DNA of 64,000 bases. It comes from Acidobacteriota bacterium. Lineage in GTDB: Bacteria > Acidobacteriota > Blastocatellia > Pyrinomonadales > Pyrinomonadaceae. The notes below the pieces were generated by a model. It was not told the DNA's origin and did not search any database. It saw only the letters and a list, made by a program, of their open reading frames with translations. Each line of letters begins with the position of its first letter. The first letter of the stretch is position 1. Below are positions 42,013 through 50,422 of the stretch, piece after piece. The DNA lies in NCBI GenBank assembly GCA_016715115.1, contig JADKBM010000011.1, positions 1,187,501-1,251,500 of the forward strand. Reading direction: 5' to 3'. A program made the translations under genes and the position numbers.

Positions 42013-42945
42013 GAAAAGCCTTTTCGACGACGTGATCTTCTCGGCATCCGCGATCTTTCGGCCGCGGAAATCACCGGTATTTTGAACACCGCCGAAAACT
42101 TCCGCGAGATCAACCAGCGCGAGATCAAGAAGGTTCCGACCCTGCGCGGCAAGACCGTGATCAATCTGTTCTTCGAGAATTCGACGCGGACGCGGACCTC
42201 GTTCGAACTCGCGGCGAAGCGGCTTTCAGCCGACGCTGTCAACATCTCTGTTTCGTCATCGAGCGTTACCAAAGGCGAAACGCTGGTCGACACGGCGCTT
42301 AATCTCGACGCGATGCAGCCGGACTGCATCGTCGTCCGTCACGGCAGCGCAGGCGTCCCGCATCAGCTCGCCAAGGTCTCAAGAGCGGCGATCGTCAATG
42401 CCGGCGACGGCGCGAACGAACATCCGACGCAGGCGCTGCTCGACGCGATGACGATCCGCGAGCACAAGGGGACGATCGAGGGGCTCGAGGTGGCGATCCT
42501 CGGCGACATCCTGCACAGCCGCGTCGCGCGTTCGAACATACACTTGCTCACGAAACTCGGCGCGCGCGTTCGCGTCGCCGGCCCGAAGACCCTGGTGCCG
42601 AGGGACTTTGAGCATCTGGTGGAAAAGGATCTGACGGTCTGCCCTCACGTCGAGGACGCGATCCGTGGCGCCGATGTGGTGATGATCCTTCGAATCCAGC
42701 GCGAGCGTCAGGACTCGGCGTATTTTCCGACGCTGCGCGAGTATTCGATACATTACGGATTGACCAACGAACGACTCGATCTCGCGCGCAAGGACGCGAT
42801 CGTCCTTCATCCGGGCCCGATGAACCGCGGCATCGAGATCGCTTCGGAAGTCGCCGACAGTTCGCGGTCTCTGATTCTCGATCAGGTGAAGTACGGTGTC
42901 GCAGTGAGAATGGCGGTGCTGTATCTGGCGACGGGCGGAGGATGA
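42010..42945 (+). CDS. pyrB: aspartate carbamoyltransferase, catalytic subunit
   Basis: PyrB makes carbamoyl-aspartate. The 311-aa protein has the carbamoyl-phosphate motif FFENSTRTRTSFELAAKR, the 80s-loop-like SSSSVTKGETL, NAGDGANEHPTQALLDAMTI and the aspartate-site HPGPMNRGIEI. The start is ATG 42010 at the end of a heptad element, without a Shine-Dalgarno. The TGA stop (42943-42945) merges with the next heptad array. No pyrI is seen. Confidence 0.97.
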   Translation: MEKPFRRRDLLGIRDLSAAEITGILNTAENFREINQREIKKVPTLRGKTVINLFFENSTRTRTSFELAAKRLSADAVNISVSSSSVTKGETLVDTALNLDAMQPDCIVVRHGSAGVPHQLAKVSRAAIVNAGDGANEHPTQALLDAMTIREHKGTIEGLEVAILGDILHSRVARSNIHLLTKLGARVRVAGPKTLVPRDFEHLVEKDLTVCPHVEDAIRGADVVMILRIQRERQDSAYFPTLREYSIHYGLTNERLDLARKDAIVLHPGPMNRGIEIASEVADSSRSLILDQVKYGVAVRMAVLYLATGGG

Positions 42946-43080
42946 TTTGCGATTTGCGATTTGCGATTTCGGATTTTGGATTTCGGATTTTGGATTTTGG
43001 ATTTTGGATTTTGGATTTTCACGCGGTGATTTGCGATTGGAAAATCCGGAACCTGGAATTTGGAATTATTGGAATCTCGA
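42944..43080. repeat. heptad array between pyrB and pyrC, word GATTTTG
   Basis: Eleven contiguous heptads fill 42944-43020: three GATTTGC, then GATTTCG, GATTTTG, GATTTCG, four GATTTTG and GATTTTC. The first overlaps the pyrB TGA. After ACGCGGT the block continues with GATTTGC, GATTGG, TGGAATT, TGGAATT and GGAATCTCGAATCTCGA to about 43088. No gene lies in this 169-bp gap. Confidence 0.95.
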
Positions 43081-43114
43081 ATCTCGACTTTTCATTTTTA
43101 CTTTTGATTTCTGA

Positions 43115-44404
43115 ATGAAACTTCTTATCAAAAACGGTCATCTTATTGACCCGGCACAAAATCAGAACAGCGGAATGGACGTCCTTATCGAGGGCGGACG
43201 CGTCGCGGCCTGGATCGGACGGGGCGAACAGCCGCCGGCGGACGCGGAAGTGTTCGACGCCAGCGGGCTCGTCGTCGCGCCGGGATTCATCGATCTGCAC
43301 GTTCACCTGCGTGAGCCTGGTCAGGAGCACAAGGAGACGATCGCTTCGGGCTGCGCGGCGGCGGTCGCCGGCGGATTTACCAGCGTCTGCCCGATGCCGA
43401 ACACGAATCCGATCAACGACAACGCCGCGATCACGCGTTATATGATCGAGCAGGCCGAACGCGCCGGGCTCGCGAACGTCTTCCCGGTCGGCGCGATCAC
43501 CAAGGAATCAAATGGCGCGCAGCTCGCCGAGATGGGCGAAATGAAGGCCGCCGGCGCGGTCGCGGTATCCGACGATGGCCGTCCCGTGCCGAACGCCGGA
43601 ATGATGCGCCGCGCGATGGAATATGCCAAGGATTTCGATCTTCCGGTGGTCGATCACTGCGAGGACAAATCGCTGTCATCGGGCGGGGTTATGCACGAGG
43701 GCCGCGTTTCCCTGCTGCTCGGACTCAAGGGAATGCCGGCGCTTGCCGAGGACCTCGACGCCGTGCGCGACATCTATCTCGCCCGGGAAACCGGCGCGCA
43801 CATCCACGTCGCTCATATTTCGACAAAAGGCTCGATCGAGATCGTCCGCCGAGCGAAGGCGGAGGGCATTCACGCGACGTGCGAGGTCGCGCCGCACCAT
43901 TTCACGCTTACGGATGCCGCCGTCGAAGGTTACGACACGAATACCAAAATGGCGCCGCCGTTGCGCAGCGAAGAACACGTCGCGGCGATCCTTGAAGCGA
44001 TCAAGGACGGCACGATCGACGCCATCGCGACCGATCACGCCCCGCACCACGCCGATGAAAAAGCGCTTGAATACGACCGCGCACCGTTCGGCATCACGGG
44101 ACTCGAAACCGCCGTCGGGCTCGCGTTTTCCGAGCTTGTTCACAAAGGTTTGATCGATCTCGTGCGGTTGGTCGAGCTGTTTTCGACGAATCCGGCGCGC
44201 GTTTTCCACCTTCGCGAACGCGGAACGCTGAAAGTCGGATCGCACGCCGATCTGACACTGCTCGACCCGACGCTCGATTGGGTCTACCGCAACGCCGAAT
44301 CGCGTTCGAAATCGAAGAATTCACCTTACGACGGACGCAGTTTTCACGGCGCGGCGGTCGCCACCATCGTCGGCGGAAAAATCGTTTACCGGCGCGGCGG
44401 GTAG
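43115..44404 (+). CDS. pyrC: dihydroorotase
   Basis: PyrC cyclises carbamoyl-aspartate to dihydroorotate. The 429-aa amidohydrolase (class I) has the zinc motif GFIDLHVHLREPGQEHKETI, MPNTNPINDN, DDGRPVPNAGMMRRAMEYAK, VAHISTKGSIEIVRRAK, CEVAPHHFTLTD and ATDHAPHHADEK. The initiation region CTTTTGATTTCTGA comes from the end of the repeat block and lacks a Shine-Dalgarno. It is the last gene of the pyrR-pyrB-pyrC run. Confidence 0.97.
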   Translation: MKLLIKNGHLIDPAQNQNSGMDVLIEGGRVAAWIGRGEQPPADAEVFDASGLVVAPGFIDLHVHLREPGQEHKETIASGCAAAVAGGFTSVCPMPNTNPINDNAAITRYMIEQAERAGLANVFPVGAITKESNGAQLAEMGEMKAAGAVAVSDDGRPVPNAGMMRRAMEYAKDFDLPVVDHCEDKSLSSGGVMHEGRVSLLLGLKGMPALAEDLDAVRDIYLARETGAHIHVAHISTKGSIEIVRRAKAEGIHATCEVAPHHFTLTDAAVEGYDTNTKMAPPLRSEEHVAAILEAIKDGTIDAIATDHAPHHADEKALEYDRAPFGITGLETAVGLAFSELVHKGLIDLVRLVELFSTNPARVFHLRERGTLKVGSHADLTLLDPTLDWVYRNAESRSKSKNSPYDGRSFHGAAVATIVGGKIVYRRGG

Positions 44405-44433
44405 TTGGAAGTTCGACGCTTCGCCGTTACAAT
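44405..44433 (+). promoter_or_regulatory. promoter of the outer-membrane protein gene
   Basis: TTGGAA (44405-44410), 17-bp spacer, TACAAT (44428-44433), starting directly after the pyrC stop codon. The predicted leader is about 35 nt. Confidence 0.65.
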
Positions 44434-44475
44434 CGAACCGTTCAATTCCAAGAATCAAAACAGGAGAAATTGTTT

Positions 44476-45267
44476 ATGACACGCAATCGACATCGGACCC
44501 TGACCGGGTTGATCGCCATTCTTGCTTTTGCAGCAACGATCTTCGCACAGGACGACAAGGAAAATTACATCGGGTTCAAAGGCGGAGTCAGCATTCCGCA
44601 GCTCAGCAGCAGCGACGACAACGAACTCAGCCGCGATTACAAATCGCGGGTCGCGCCGAATTTCGGGGCATTTTTCGAATTCGGCGTCGCCAAACGGACC
44701 TCGCTCCAGTTCGAGGTCAACTACGCCGGCCAGGGCGGAAAACGCAACGGGATTCAGCCCGTGACGCAGCCGATACCGGGACTTCCGGCGCTTCCGGCCG
44801 GAAATTATTATTACGCCAATTTCAACAACACCGCGAAACTGACCTATCTCGAAGTTCCGGTTTTGGCAAAATACAAATTCGGCCCGAAGACAAAACCGCG
44901 ATTGTTCGTAAACGGCGGTGCTTATTACGGGTTGCTGGTCAAGGCTGAAACCGTGACCAACGGCAACAGCACGCTCTTCCTCGATCGCGACGGGCGCGTT
45001 CCGTTGCTGCTTCCGCCGGTCGGCACTCCGTTTCCGGCGATCCCGTTCGACGCGACGACCGACATCAAGGACGAACTCAACAAACATAATTTCGGATTGA
45101 CGGGCGGCGGCGGATTCGAGATCCCGCACAAGAAGAACTATTTCGTTTTCGACGCGTGCGTTTCGTACGGCCTGGTGTCGATCCAGAAAGACACGGTGCT
45201 CAACGGGAACAGCAAGACCGGGAATCTCGTGATCTCGTTCGGTTACGCGTTCGGCTTGGGCAAATAA
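44476..45267 (+). CDS. outer-membrane beta-barrel protein (porin/PorT-like)
   Basis: A 263-aa protein with a signal peptide (TGLIAILAFAATIFA, cleavage before QDDKE). It has beta-barrel strands typical of small outer-membrane proteins: NYIGFKGGVSIPQL, NFGAFFEFGVAKRTSLQFEV, LTYLEVPVLAKYKF, PRLFVNGGAYYGLLVK, NFGLTGGGGFEI and a last strand NLVISFGYAFGLGK. It fits the 'outer membrane beta-barrel' (PorT) class. CAGGAGAAATTGTTT gives a good ribosome-binding site. The role, pore or structural, is unknown. Confidence 0.85.
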   Translation: MTRNRHRTLTGLIAILAFAATIFAQDDKENYIGFKGGVSIPQLSSSDDNELSRDYKSRVAPNFGAFFEFGVAKRTSLQFEVNYAGQGGKRNGIQPVTQPIPGLPALPAGNYYYANFNNTAKLTYLEVPVLAKYKFGPKTKPRLFVNGGAYYGLLVKAETVTNGNSTLFLDRDGRVPLLLPPVGTPFPAIPFDATTDIKDELNKHNFGLTGGGGFEIPHKKNYFVFDACVSYGLVSIQKDTVLNGNSKTGNLVISFGYAFGLGK

Positions 45268-45299
45268 TCCGACGCGATCGTCGATTGACGACAAAACCT

Positions 45300-45962
45300 A
45301 TGAAAAAATTCAAATCGCTTATACTGCTGGCGATCATTCCGGTAATCATCGGCGTGTCCGGTTGTTCGAGAGTTTCAAATACCACCGCAAATACGGCGGG
45401 CGAGGCGAATTCGAATTCCGCCGCCGCCAGGAGTGATTCAGGCACAAGCCCGGCACCCGCCGCCGCAAACGCCGACAACACCAAAGTTTCGTCGGATCGA
45501 TTTGAGTCGATCTACACGGATATCGCCGCGAAGAAATGCAAAACGACCTCGCAGAACGAGGCCGAAGGCTGGATCATTCAGATGTGCGACGGCGTCGGCG
45601 GCTACAAACTCGAGGTTTACGAGGACGATATTCGCCAGTCGATGAACGTTGTCCCGCCGGGCGGCAAGAAGTCGGAACTTGATTTCCAGGCGAACGTCTC
45701 GAACGCCTTTTCGGAATTCGGTGAAAAGGCCGAATGGCGCGTCGAGAAGAAGGACGGCAAGCCCGTTCCGTTCGCGATGATCGTCAGATTCATTGCGAGC
45801 GACAAAAAAGATCAGACTGAAACGACCTCATATCTCGTCGTTGCGAAGATCGGCGCTGAGAAATCTTGCATCACAGACGTCGTCCGACCGTCGTCTGAAC
45901 AAAACGAAGAGGCACGCAAACTCGCCGACGCGGCCCCGGGCAAACCGTGCAAATCAAAGTAA
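45300..45962 (+). CDS. hypothetical lipoprotein
   Basis: A 220-aa lipoprotein (LLAIIPVIIGVSGC, lipobox VSGC) with a disordered Asn/Ala/Ser-rich linker of about 45 residues and a globular domain (ESIYTDIAAKKCKTTSQNEA, MCDGVGGYKLEVYEDDIRQS, AFSEFGEKAEWRVEKKDGKP). Three or four Cys in the mature part (KKCKT, MCDG, SCIT, PCKS) could form disulfides. Family not recognised. ATG 45300 is 32 bp after the preceding stop. Confidence 0.78.
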   Translation: MKKFKSLILLAIIPVIIGVSGCSRVSNTTANTAGEANSNSAAARSDSGTSPAPAAANADNTKVSSDRFESIYTDIAAKKCKTTSQNEAEGWIIQMCDGVGGYKLEVYEDDIRQSMNVVPPGGKKSELDFQANVSNAFSEFGEKAEWRVEKKDGKPVPFAMIVRFIASDKKDQTETTSYLVVAKIGAEKSCITDVVRPSSEQNEEARKLADAAPGKPCKSK

Positions 45963-46100
45963 TCAGCGCAGGTTGTTTGCGGTGTCGGCGGAACTAATTT
46001 TGCGCGGGTGAAACTTCGCTGGAAAGTGCCGTTAGAATAGTTGCAGAGGCATTAATTGATATCCGCTTTGCTTTCAAAAGCAGGAATAGGGGGAACAATT

Positions 46101-46829
46101 ATGAGATTTGCGGCTATTTTTTTGTTGTTTCTTGTTTTCATTGGTTCGGGCTGCAGGACGAGCGGTCGAAAAAGTTCGGCCGAGACGCCCGCTGACGAGA
46201 CGCAAGCGGGACGTGCGGCCGACGCCGAGGCATCGAAGGATTCTCCGATTGCCGGAACGACGGCCGAGAGCACGCCGGCAAAATACAAGAAACTGGATTT
46301 CTCTTCCGGTTCAGTGCCCGGCGATTTTGCGTATGAAGGCCGGATCACGGACGGCGCGCGTTGGATCGACTCGAACGGTGAGAACACTCTCCTCGTTACC
46401 GAACGAAAACAGGTCCGCGGTCAGGACGATTCGATTCATTTCATTTACGGCTATCTCTATGCCGTCAAAGATGGTTCGACGCGGCTTCTTTGGAAGATAC
46501 AGGATAACGCCGAGAACTACTGCGACAACGGAAAAGGCCTGACATCGCCGATCGACGTCCGCGACATCGATGGCGACGGCGTCGCCGAGAATATGTTCGT
46601 CTACAACATCGCCGGCGGCTGCGACGTTTCGCCGATCCCTTACAAACTGATGATGCACAGTGGCGAAAAGAAACTCGCCGTGCGCGGGACGAATTCGGTT
46701 GAGGTGCCTGATTATCGGGAACGCGGCGAGAAGAATTTCGATGACGCGTTCAATTCCGCGCCGCGCGAATTCCGCTCGGCCGCGTCGGACTTCTGGGATC
46801 GATACGTCGCGCCGCTCCGGGCTGACTAG
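46101..46829 (+). CDS. hypothetical lipoprotein
   Basis: A 242-aa lipoprotein (FAAIFLLFLVFIGSGC, lipobox GSGC) with an Ala/Glu-rich linker and a globular domain (FAYEGRITDGARWIDSNGEN, HFIYGYLYAVKDGSTRLLWK, VRDIDGDGVAENMFVYNIAG). The segment DIDGDGVAE resembles an EF-hand-like or FG-GAP calcium loop. AGGGGGGAACAATT precedes ATG 46101. Family not recognised. Its TAG stop is two bases before a heptad array. Confidence 0.78.
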   Translation: MRFAAIFLLFLVFIGSGCRTSGRKSSAETPADETQAGRAADAEASKDSPIAGTTAESTPAKYKKLDFSSGSVPGDFAYEGRITDGARWIDSNGENTLLVTERKQVRGQDDSIHFIYGYLYAVKDGSTRLLWKIQDNAENYCDNGKGLTSPIDVRDIDGDGVAENMFVYNIAGGCDVSPIPYKLMMHSGEKKLAVRGTNSVEVPDYRERGEKNFDDAFNSAPREFRSAASDFWDRYVAPLRAD

Positions 46830-47141
46830 CCGATTTTGGATTTTGGATTTCGGATTTCGGATTGCCGGGCGGTTCGGTGGGTTCTCCATTTGCGATTTGC
46901 GATTTGCGATTGTTTACGGACCGATCGATGCGCACGGTGCATTCAAATCCAAAATCACAAATCCAGAACCCAAACTCGCGCCGATCCGCGCCATGCGCTC
47001 GACACTTGGGTGTAGGCTGATTTCGCGGTTCATTCCAGATACCGGTGAGATTCGAAATGCCGCCGGCGTGGCATTCGGATCCGGCGGACGAAAATCGAAA
47101 ATGTTGACAAACCGTCGGTTTCTGGGCATTTTAGTTGTGCT
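46830..47141. repeat. heptad element with opposed arms, word GATTTTG
   Basis: This 312-bp gap contains no gene. Heptads GATTTTG, GATTTTG, GATTTCG, GATTTCG, GATTGCC (46832-46866) and CATTTGC, GATTTGC, GATTTGC, GATTGTT (46887-46914) face CAAATCC, AAAATCA, CAAATCC, AGAACCC (46944-46971). From 46985 to 47100 the sequence is non-repetitive. A TTGACA (47104-47109) near the next start may be the -35 of the amidohydrolase gene; its -10 is poor. Confidence 0.85.
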
Positions 47142-48734
47142 ATGAGACTAGTTTTTTCGGGCATCCTGATTCTTTGCATCCTTCTTTCGACAACTGCGAG
47201 CGTTCCCGACACTTCCGGGACCTACGACCTGGTGATCACGAATGCGCGCATCGTCGACGGCACGGGCAACCCCTGGTTTCGCGGGTCGGTCGCGATTCGC
47301 GATGGAAAGATCGTCAAGATCGGGCGTGTCGAAGCATCCGGAGCGAAGGCGACGATCGATGCGGCCGGCAGGATCGTCGCGCCGGGATTCATCGACGTTC
47401 ACACGCACGTCGAGGATGTTTTTTCGAATCCAGCGGCCGAAAATTTTGTACGAATGGGCGTGACGACACTCGTCACCGGCAATTGTGGCGGTTCGGCGAC
47501 CGACATCAAGGAATTTCTCGGACGCGTTGAATCAAAACCTCTCGCCTTGAACATTTCGACACTCATCGCGCACGGCTCGGTTCGGTCGAAGGTGATGGGA
47601 CTCGACAATCGTGATCCGTCACCCGAAGAACAAACGTCGATGAACGAACTCGTCGAGAAAGGGATGCGCGACGGCGCACTCGGACTCTCGACCGGTCTGA
47701 TCTATGTTCCGGGGACATTTTCAAAGACCGAAGAGGTCGTCGGACTGGCGAAGTCGGCGGCAAAGTTCGGAGGGGTTTACGCGTCCCATATTCGCGACGA
47801 AGGCACAAAGGTCGTCGAGGCGATCGAAGAAGCGATCAACATCGGCGAACAGGCGAATATGCCGGTCGACATTTCGCATTTCAAGATCTCAAGCAAGGCT
47901 CTCTGGGGGCAGACGCCGACGACGATCGGGCTTGTCGAAGCGGCCCGAAAACGCGGGCTGACGGTGACCGTCGATCAGTACGCATATACTGCGTCGTCGA
48001 CGTCGCTCGACGCGCGAATCCCGAGTTGGGCGATCGCGGGCGGACGCGAAGAGGGCCGGAAACGGCTTGCCGATCCGGAAACGCGTAAAAAAGTAGTGCG
48101 GGAAATGAAAGATGAACTGAAGAGGAAGAACTTCAAGGACTACAGCTTTGCCTATGTCGCAAGCTATCGCGCAAATCCGGAGTTCAACGGCAAGAACATC
48201 GCCGAGATCACGAAATTGGTTCGGGGAAAAAAGAAACTCGACGCCCAGATCGATCAGTTCCTCGAAATGTACGACAAAGGCGGCGCTCAGATGGTCTACC
48301 ACGTGATGAACGAGGATGACGTGCAAAACATTATGCGACAGCCGTTTACGATGATCGCTTCGGACAGCGGAGTGGCCCGTTTCGGCGCCGGCGTCCCGCA
48401 TCCGCGCGGATACGGCAACAACGCCCGCGTTCTTGGACGCTATGTGCGGGAACTCAAGATCATCACGCTTGAGGACGCTATCCGCAAAATGACCTCACTC
48501 CCGGCGCAGACGTTCAACCTACGCGACCGCGGCCTGATCCGCGAGGGCTTCGCTGCGGACATCGTTATCTTCGACGAGAACACGGTCGCGGATAAGGCGA
48601 CGTTCGAAAATCCGCACCAGTACGCCGAAGGATTTCAAACGGTGATCGTCAACGGCGAAATCGTTTTCGACGGCACGAAGTTGACCGGCAAGATGCCCGG
48701 CAAAGCGCTCCGCGGCCCGGGGTATTTGAACTGA
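47142..48734 (+). CDS. exported N-acyl-D-amino-acid deacylase-like amidohydrolase
   Basis: A 530-aa protein with a signal peptide (MRLVFSGILILCILLSTTAS) and a D-aminoacylase-type amidohydrolase fold. Visible are VITNARIVDGTGNPWFRGSV, the metal site APGFIDVHTHVEDVF, the Cys ligand in LVTGNCGGSATD, ASHIRDEGTKVVEAIEEAI, ISHFKISSKALWG, the late Asp in MIASDSGVARFG and GLIREGFAADIVIFDENTV. COG3653 enzymes release D-amino acids from N-acyl or dipeptide substrates. The start lies about 5 bases after where transcription from 47104 would begin. Confidence 0.9.
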   Translation: MRLVFSGILILCILLSTTASVPDTSGTYDLVITNARIVDGTGNPWFRGSVAIRDGKIVKIGRVEASGAKATIDAAGRIVAPGFIDVHTHVEDVFSNPAAENFVRMGVTTLVTGNCGGSATDIKEFLGRVESKPLALNISTLIAHGSVRSKVMGLDNRDPSPEEQTSMNELVEKGMRDGALGLSTGLIYVPGTFSKTEEVVGLAKSAAKFGGVYASHIRDEGTKVVEAIEEAINIGEQANMPVDISHFKISSKALWGQTPTTIGLVEAARKRGLTVTVDQYAYTASSTSLDARIPSWAIAGGREEGRKRLADPETRKKVVREMKDELKRKNFKDYSFAYVASYRANPEFNGKNIAEITKLVRGKKKLDAQIDQFLEMYDKGGAQMVYHVMNEDDVQNIMRQPFTMIASDSGVARFGAGVPHPRGYGNNARVLGRYVRELKIITLEDAIRKMTSLPAQTFNLRDRGLIREGFAADIVIFDENTVADKATFENPHQYAEGFQTVIVNGEIVFDGTKLTGKMPGKALRGPGYLN

Positions 48735-48757
48735 AAGCAAGAAGGACTCCCAGATGA

Positions 48758-48787
48758 ATTCGTGATGTTCGTGCAGTTCGTGGCGAA
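48758..48787. repeat. ATTCGTG-type repeat
   Basis: Three phased words ATTCGTG, GTTCGTG, GTTCGTG at 9-bp spacing end in GCGAAAC. A similar sequence with the same spacing and GCGAA end lies at 27336-27366. Both are in the gap between convergent genes. Confidence 0.7.
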
Positions 48788-48818
48788 ACAAATTTCGCCC
48801 GCCCGATGAACAACGGAT

Positions 48819-49499
48819 CTACAACTTCGCCAGAAGAGCTTCGGCGTCGCGTTTCGTGATCCCGTCTTCAGTCTCGTGATTCGGCGAGAGCGGCGCGTTG
48901 ATGATCCACTCCAGATGCTCGCGCGCCTTGGCGCGGTCGCCGTTCGAAATGCAAAGTTCGGCGATGAAAAGGTGATTGAGATAGAAATTCGGGCCGAACT
49001 CAAGCGCCTTCTGAAGGCAATCCATCGCCTTTTTGCTGTTGCCGATCGAAAACGGAAATCCCGGCGCTTTGTGATAGAGCCGGCCGAGAACCCGCCAAGG
49101 GCCGCCGTAAAAGTAACTTTCGTCGACCTTCATCGCGCGTTCGACGCATTCCTTCATCGGGTTGATCAATGCGAGGCTCTTCATAATTCCCTTTTCCTGA
49201 CCAAACGACCCGTAGTTGACCGCGAGCCAGAAGTTGGCCTCAAGCGAGTTCGGGTCGGCCGCGACACCCTTTTCACCGAGGCTTACGCCTTCCTCGTAGT
49301 TGACCAACTTGTCTTCCGGTTCGGATGTTTCGCCGAACCAGTAAAAGATCTCCGCCAACAGCCCGTACGCCCAGGCGCAGTTCGGGTCCTTTTCGACGAT
49401 CTCATTGAGCAAATCGAACGCTTCGTCGAGGTTCGCATCGTCAAGTTCGCGTTCGTTTATGAGTTTTCTGATCTTCTTGTACACGGCTTCGGTTTTCAT
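48819..49499 (-). CDS. TPR-repeat protein
   Basis: A 226-aa soluble protein made of tetratricopeptide-like helical pairs: AYKKIRKLINERELDDANLD region, PNCAWAYGLLAEIFYWFGE, DPNSLEANFWLAVNYGSFGQ and GPNFYLNHLFIAELCISNGD. It probably acts as a protein-protein adaptor. ATG 49499 has GGAG eight bases upstream. It resembles 'tetratricopeptide repeat protein' entries related to eukaryotic RMDN proteins (KVDESYFYGGPWRVLGRLYH), which is a loose match. Confidence 0.82.
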   Translation of the reverse strand: MKTEAVYKKIRKLINERELDDANLDEAFDLLNEIVEKDPNCAWAYGLLAEIFYWFGETSEPEDKLVNYEEGVSLGEKGVAADPNSLEANFWLAVNYGSFGQEKGIMKSLALINPMKECVERAMKVDESYFYGGPWRVLGRLYHKAPGFPFSIGNSKKAMDCLQKALEFGPNFYLNHLFIAELCISNGDRAKAREHLEWIINAPLSPNHETEDGITKRDAEALLAKL

Positions 49500-49522
49500 A
49501 TGTGTCGCTCCGTCCTTCAATT

Positions 49523-50422
49523 CTAAATTGAGTTCGCCGAAAACTCCATTTCAACCGGCGCGGCGGCCTCGAAACTCAGAAGTTCACCGCTCGAAGGATG
49601 ATTGATCGAGAGTCTGAAGGCGTGGAGGCAGAGCCGCGAAAACGGCTGTCCGCCGTATCTTGTATCGCCGACGATCGGATGGCCGATGTGCGCGAGGTGA
49701 ATCCGCAATTGGTTTGTGCGACCCGTGACGGGTTCGAGTTCGAGCAGAGACCGGCCATTCTTGAATTCGACGACCCGAAACTTCGAGGTCGACGGTTTGC
49801 CGTCTTCCTTGACCGCCCAAAGACGTTCTTCCGCGAACCGTCCGATCGGCGCCTCGATCGTTCCCTGCTCGACGGTCAGTTCGCCGACGACGACGGCAAG
49901 GTATTTCTTTTCAACAAGTTTACGCTGGAAATGCCGGGCCAGAATGCGATGCGCACGAATGTTTTTGGCCAGGACCACGATTCCGGAAGTATCCTTGTCG
50001 AGCCGGTGAACGAGTCCGGCACGGCGGAAAAACTCCGGGCCGTCGGCGTTCAAATGATGCGCAACGGCGTTGAGCAAAGTTCCCGATCGGACGCGGACGG
50101 TCGGGTGAATGAGCATTCCCGAAGGCTTGTTGACGACAAGCAGGTCTGCGTCTTCAAAGACGACGTCCAACGAAAGGTCTTCGGGCTGCATTGAAGGTTG
50201 CCGCGCGCGGTCGACGTCGATTTCGACAAAGTCGCCGGTTCGAAGTCTGTAGCCGCGGTTTTCGTGCGTCCCGTTGACGTCGCATTTGCCGTCGCGAACG
50301 AGATCGCGAAGATACATCCGGCTCAGATGCGGAAACTGCGCAAACAGAAACTCGTCGAGGCGTTGCTTGCGGTGTTCTGGCGGAACCTGAAACTCGAATC
50401 TGTGTGACATCGGATTGGTCAT
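49523..50422 (-). CDS. rluD: RluA-family 23S rRNA pseudouridine synthase
   Basis: A pseudouridine synthase of about 299 aa with an S4 domain (RLDEFLFAQFPHLSRMYLRD) and the RluA catalytic motif AGLVHRLDKDTSGIVVLAKN holding the active Asp. GRTNQLRIHLAHIGHPIVGD is also typical. The exact target uridines (RluD or RluC type) are not certain. The start is ATG 50422 or ATG 50410; just upstream are GATTTTC heptads and no Shine-Dalgarno. Confidence 0.9.
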   Translation of the reverse strand: MTNPMSHRFEFQVPPEHRKQRLDEFLFAQFPHLSRMYLRDLVRDGKCDVNGTHENRGYRLRTGDFVEIDVDRARQPSMQPEDLSLDVVFEDADLLVVNKPSGMLIHPTVRVRSGTLLNAVAHHLNADGPEFFRRAGLVHRLDKDTSGIVVLAKNIRAHRILARHFQRKLVEKKYLAVVVGELTVEQGTIEAPIGRFAEERLWAVKEDGKPSTSKFRVVEFKNGRSLLELEPVTGRTNQLRIHLAHIGHPIVGDTRYGGQPFSRLCLHAFRLSINHPSSGELLSFEAAAPVEMEFSANSI

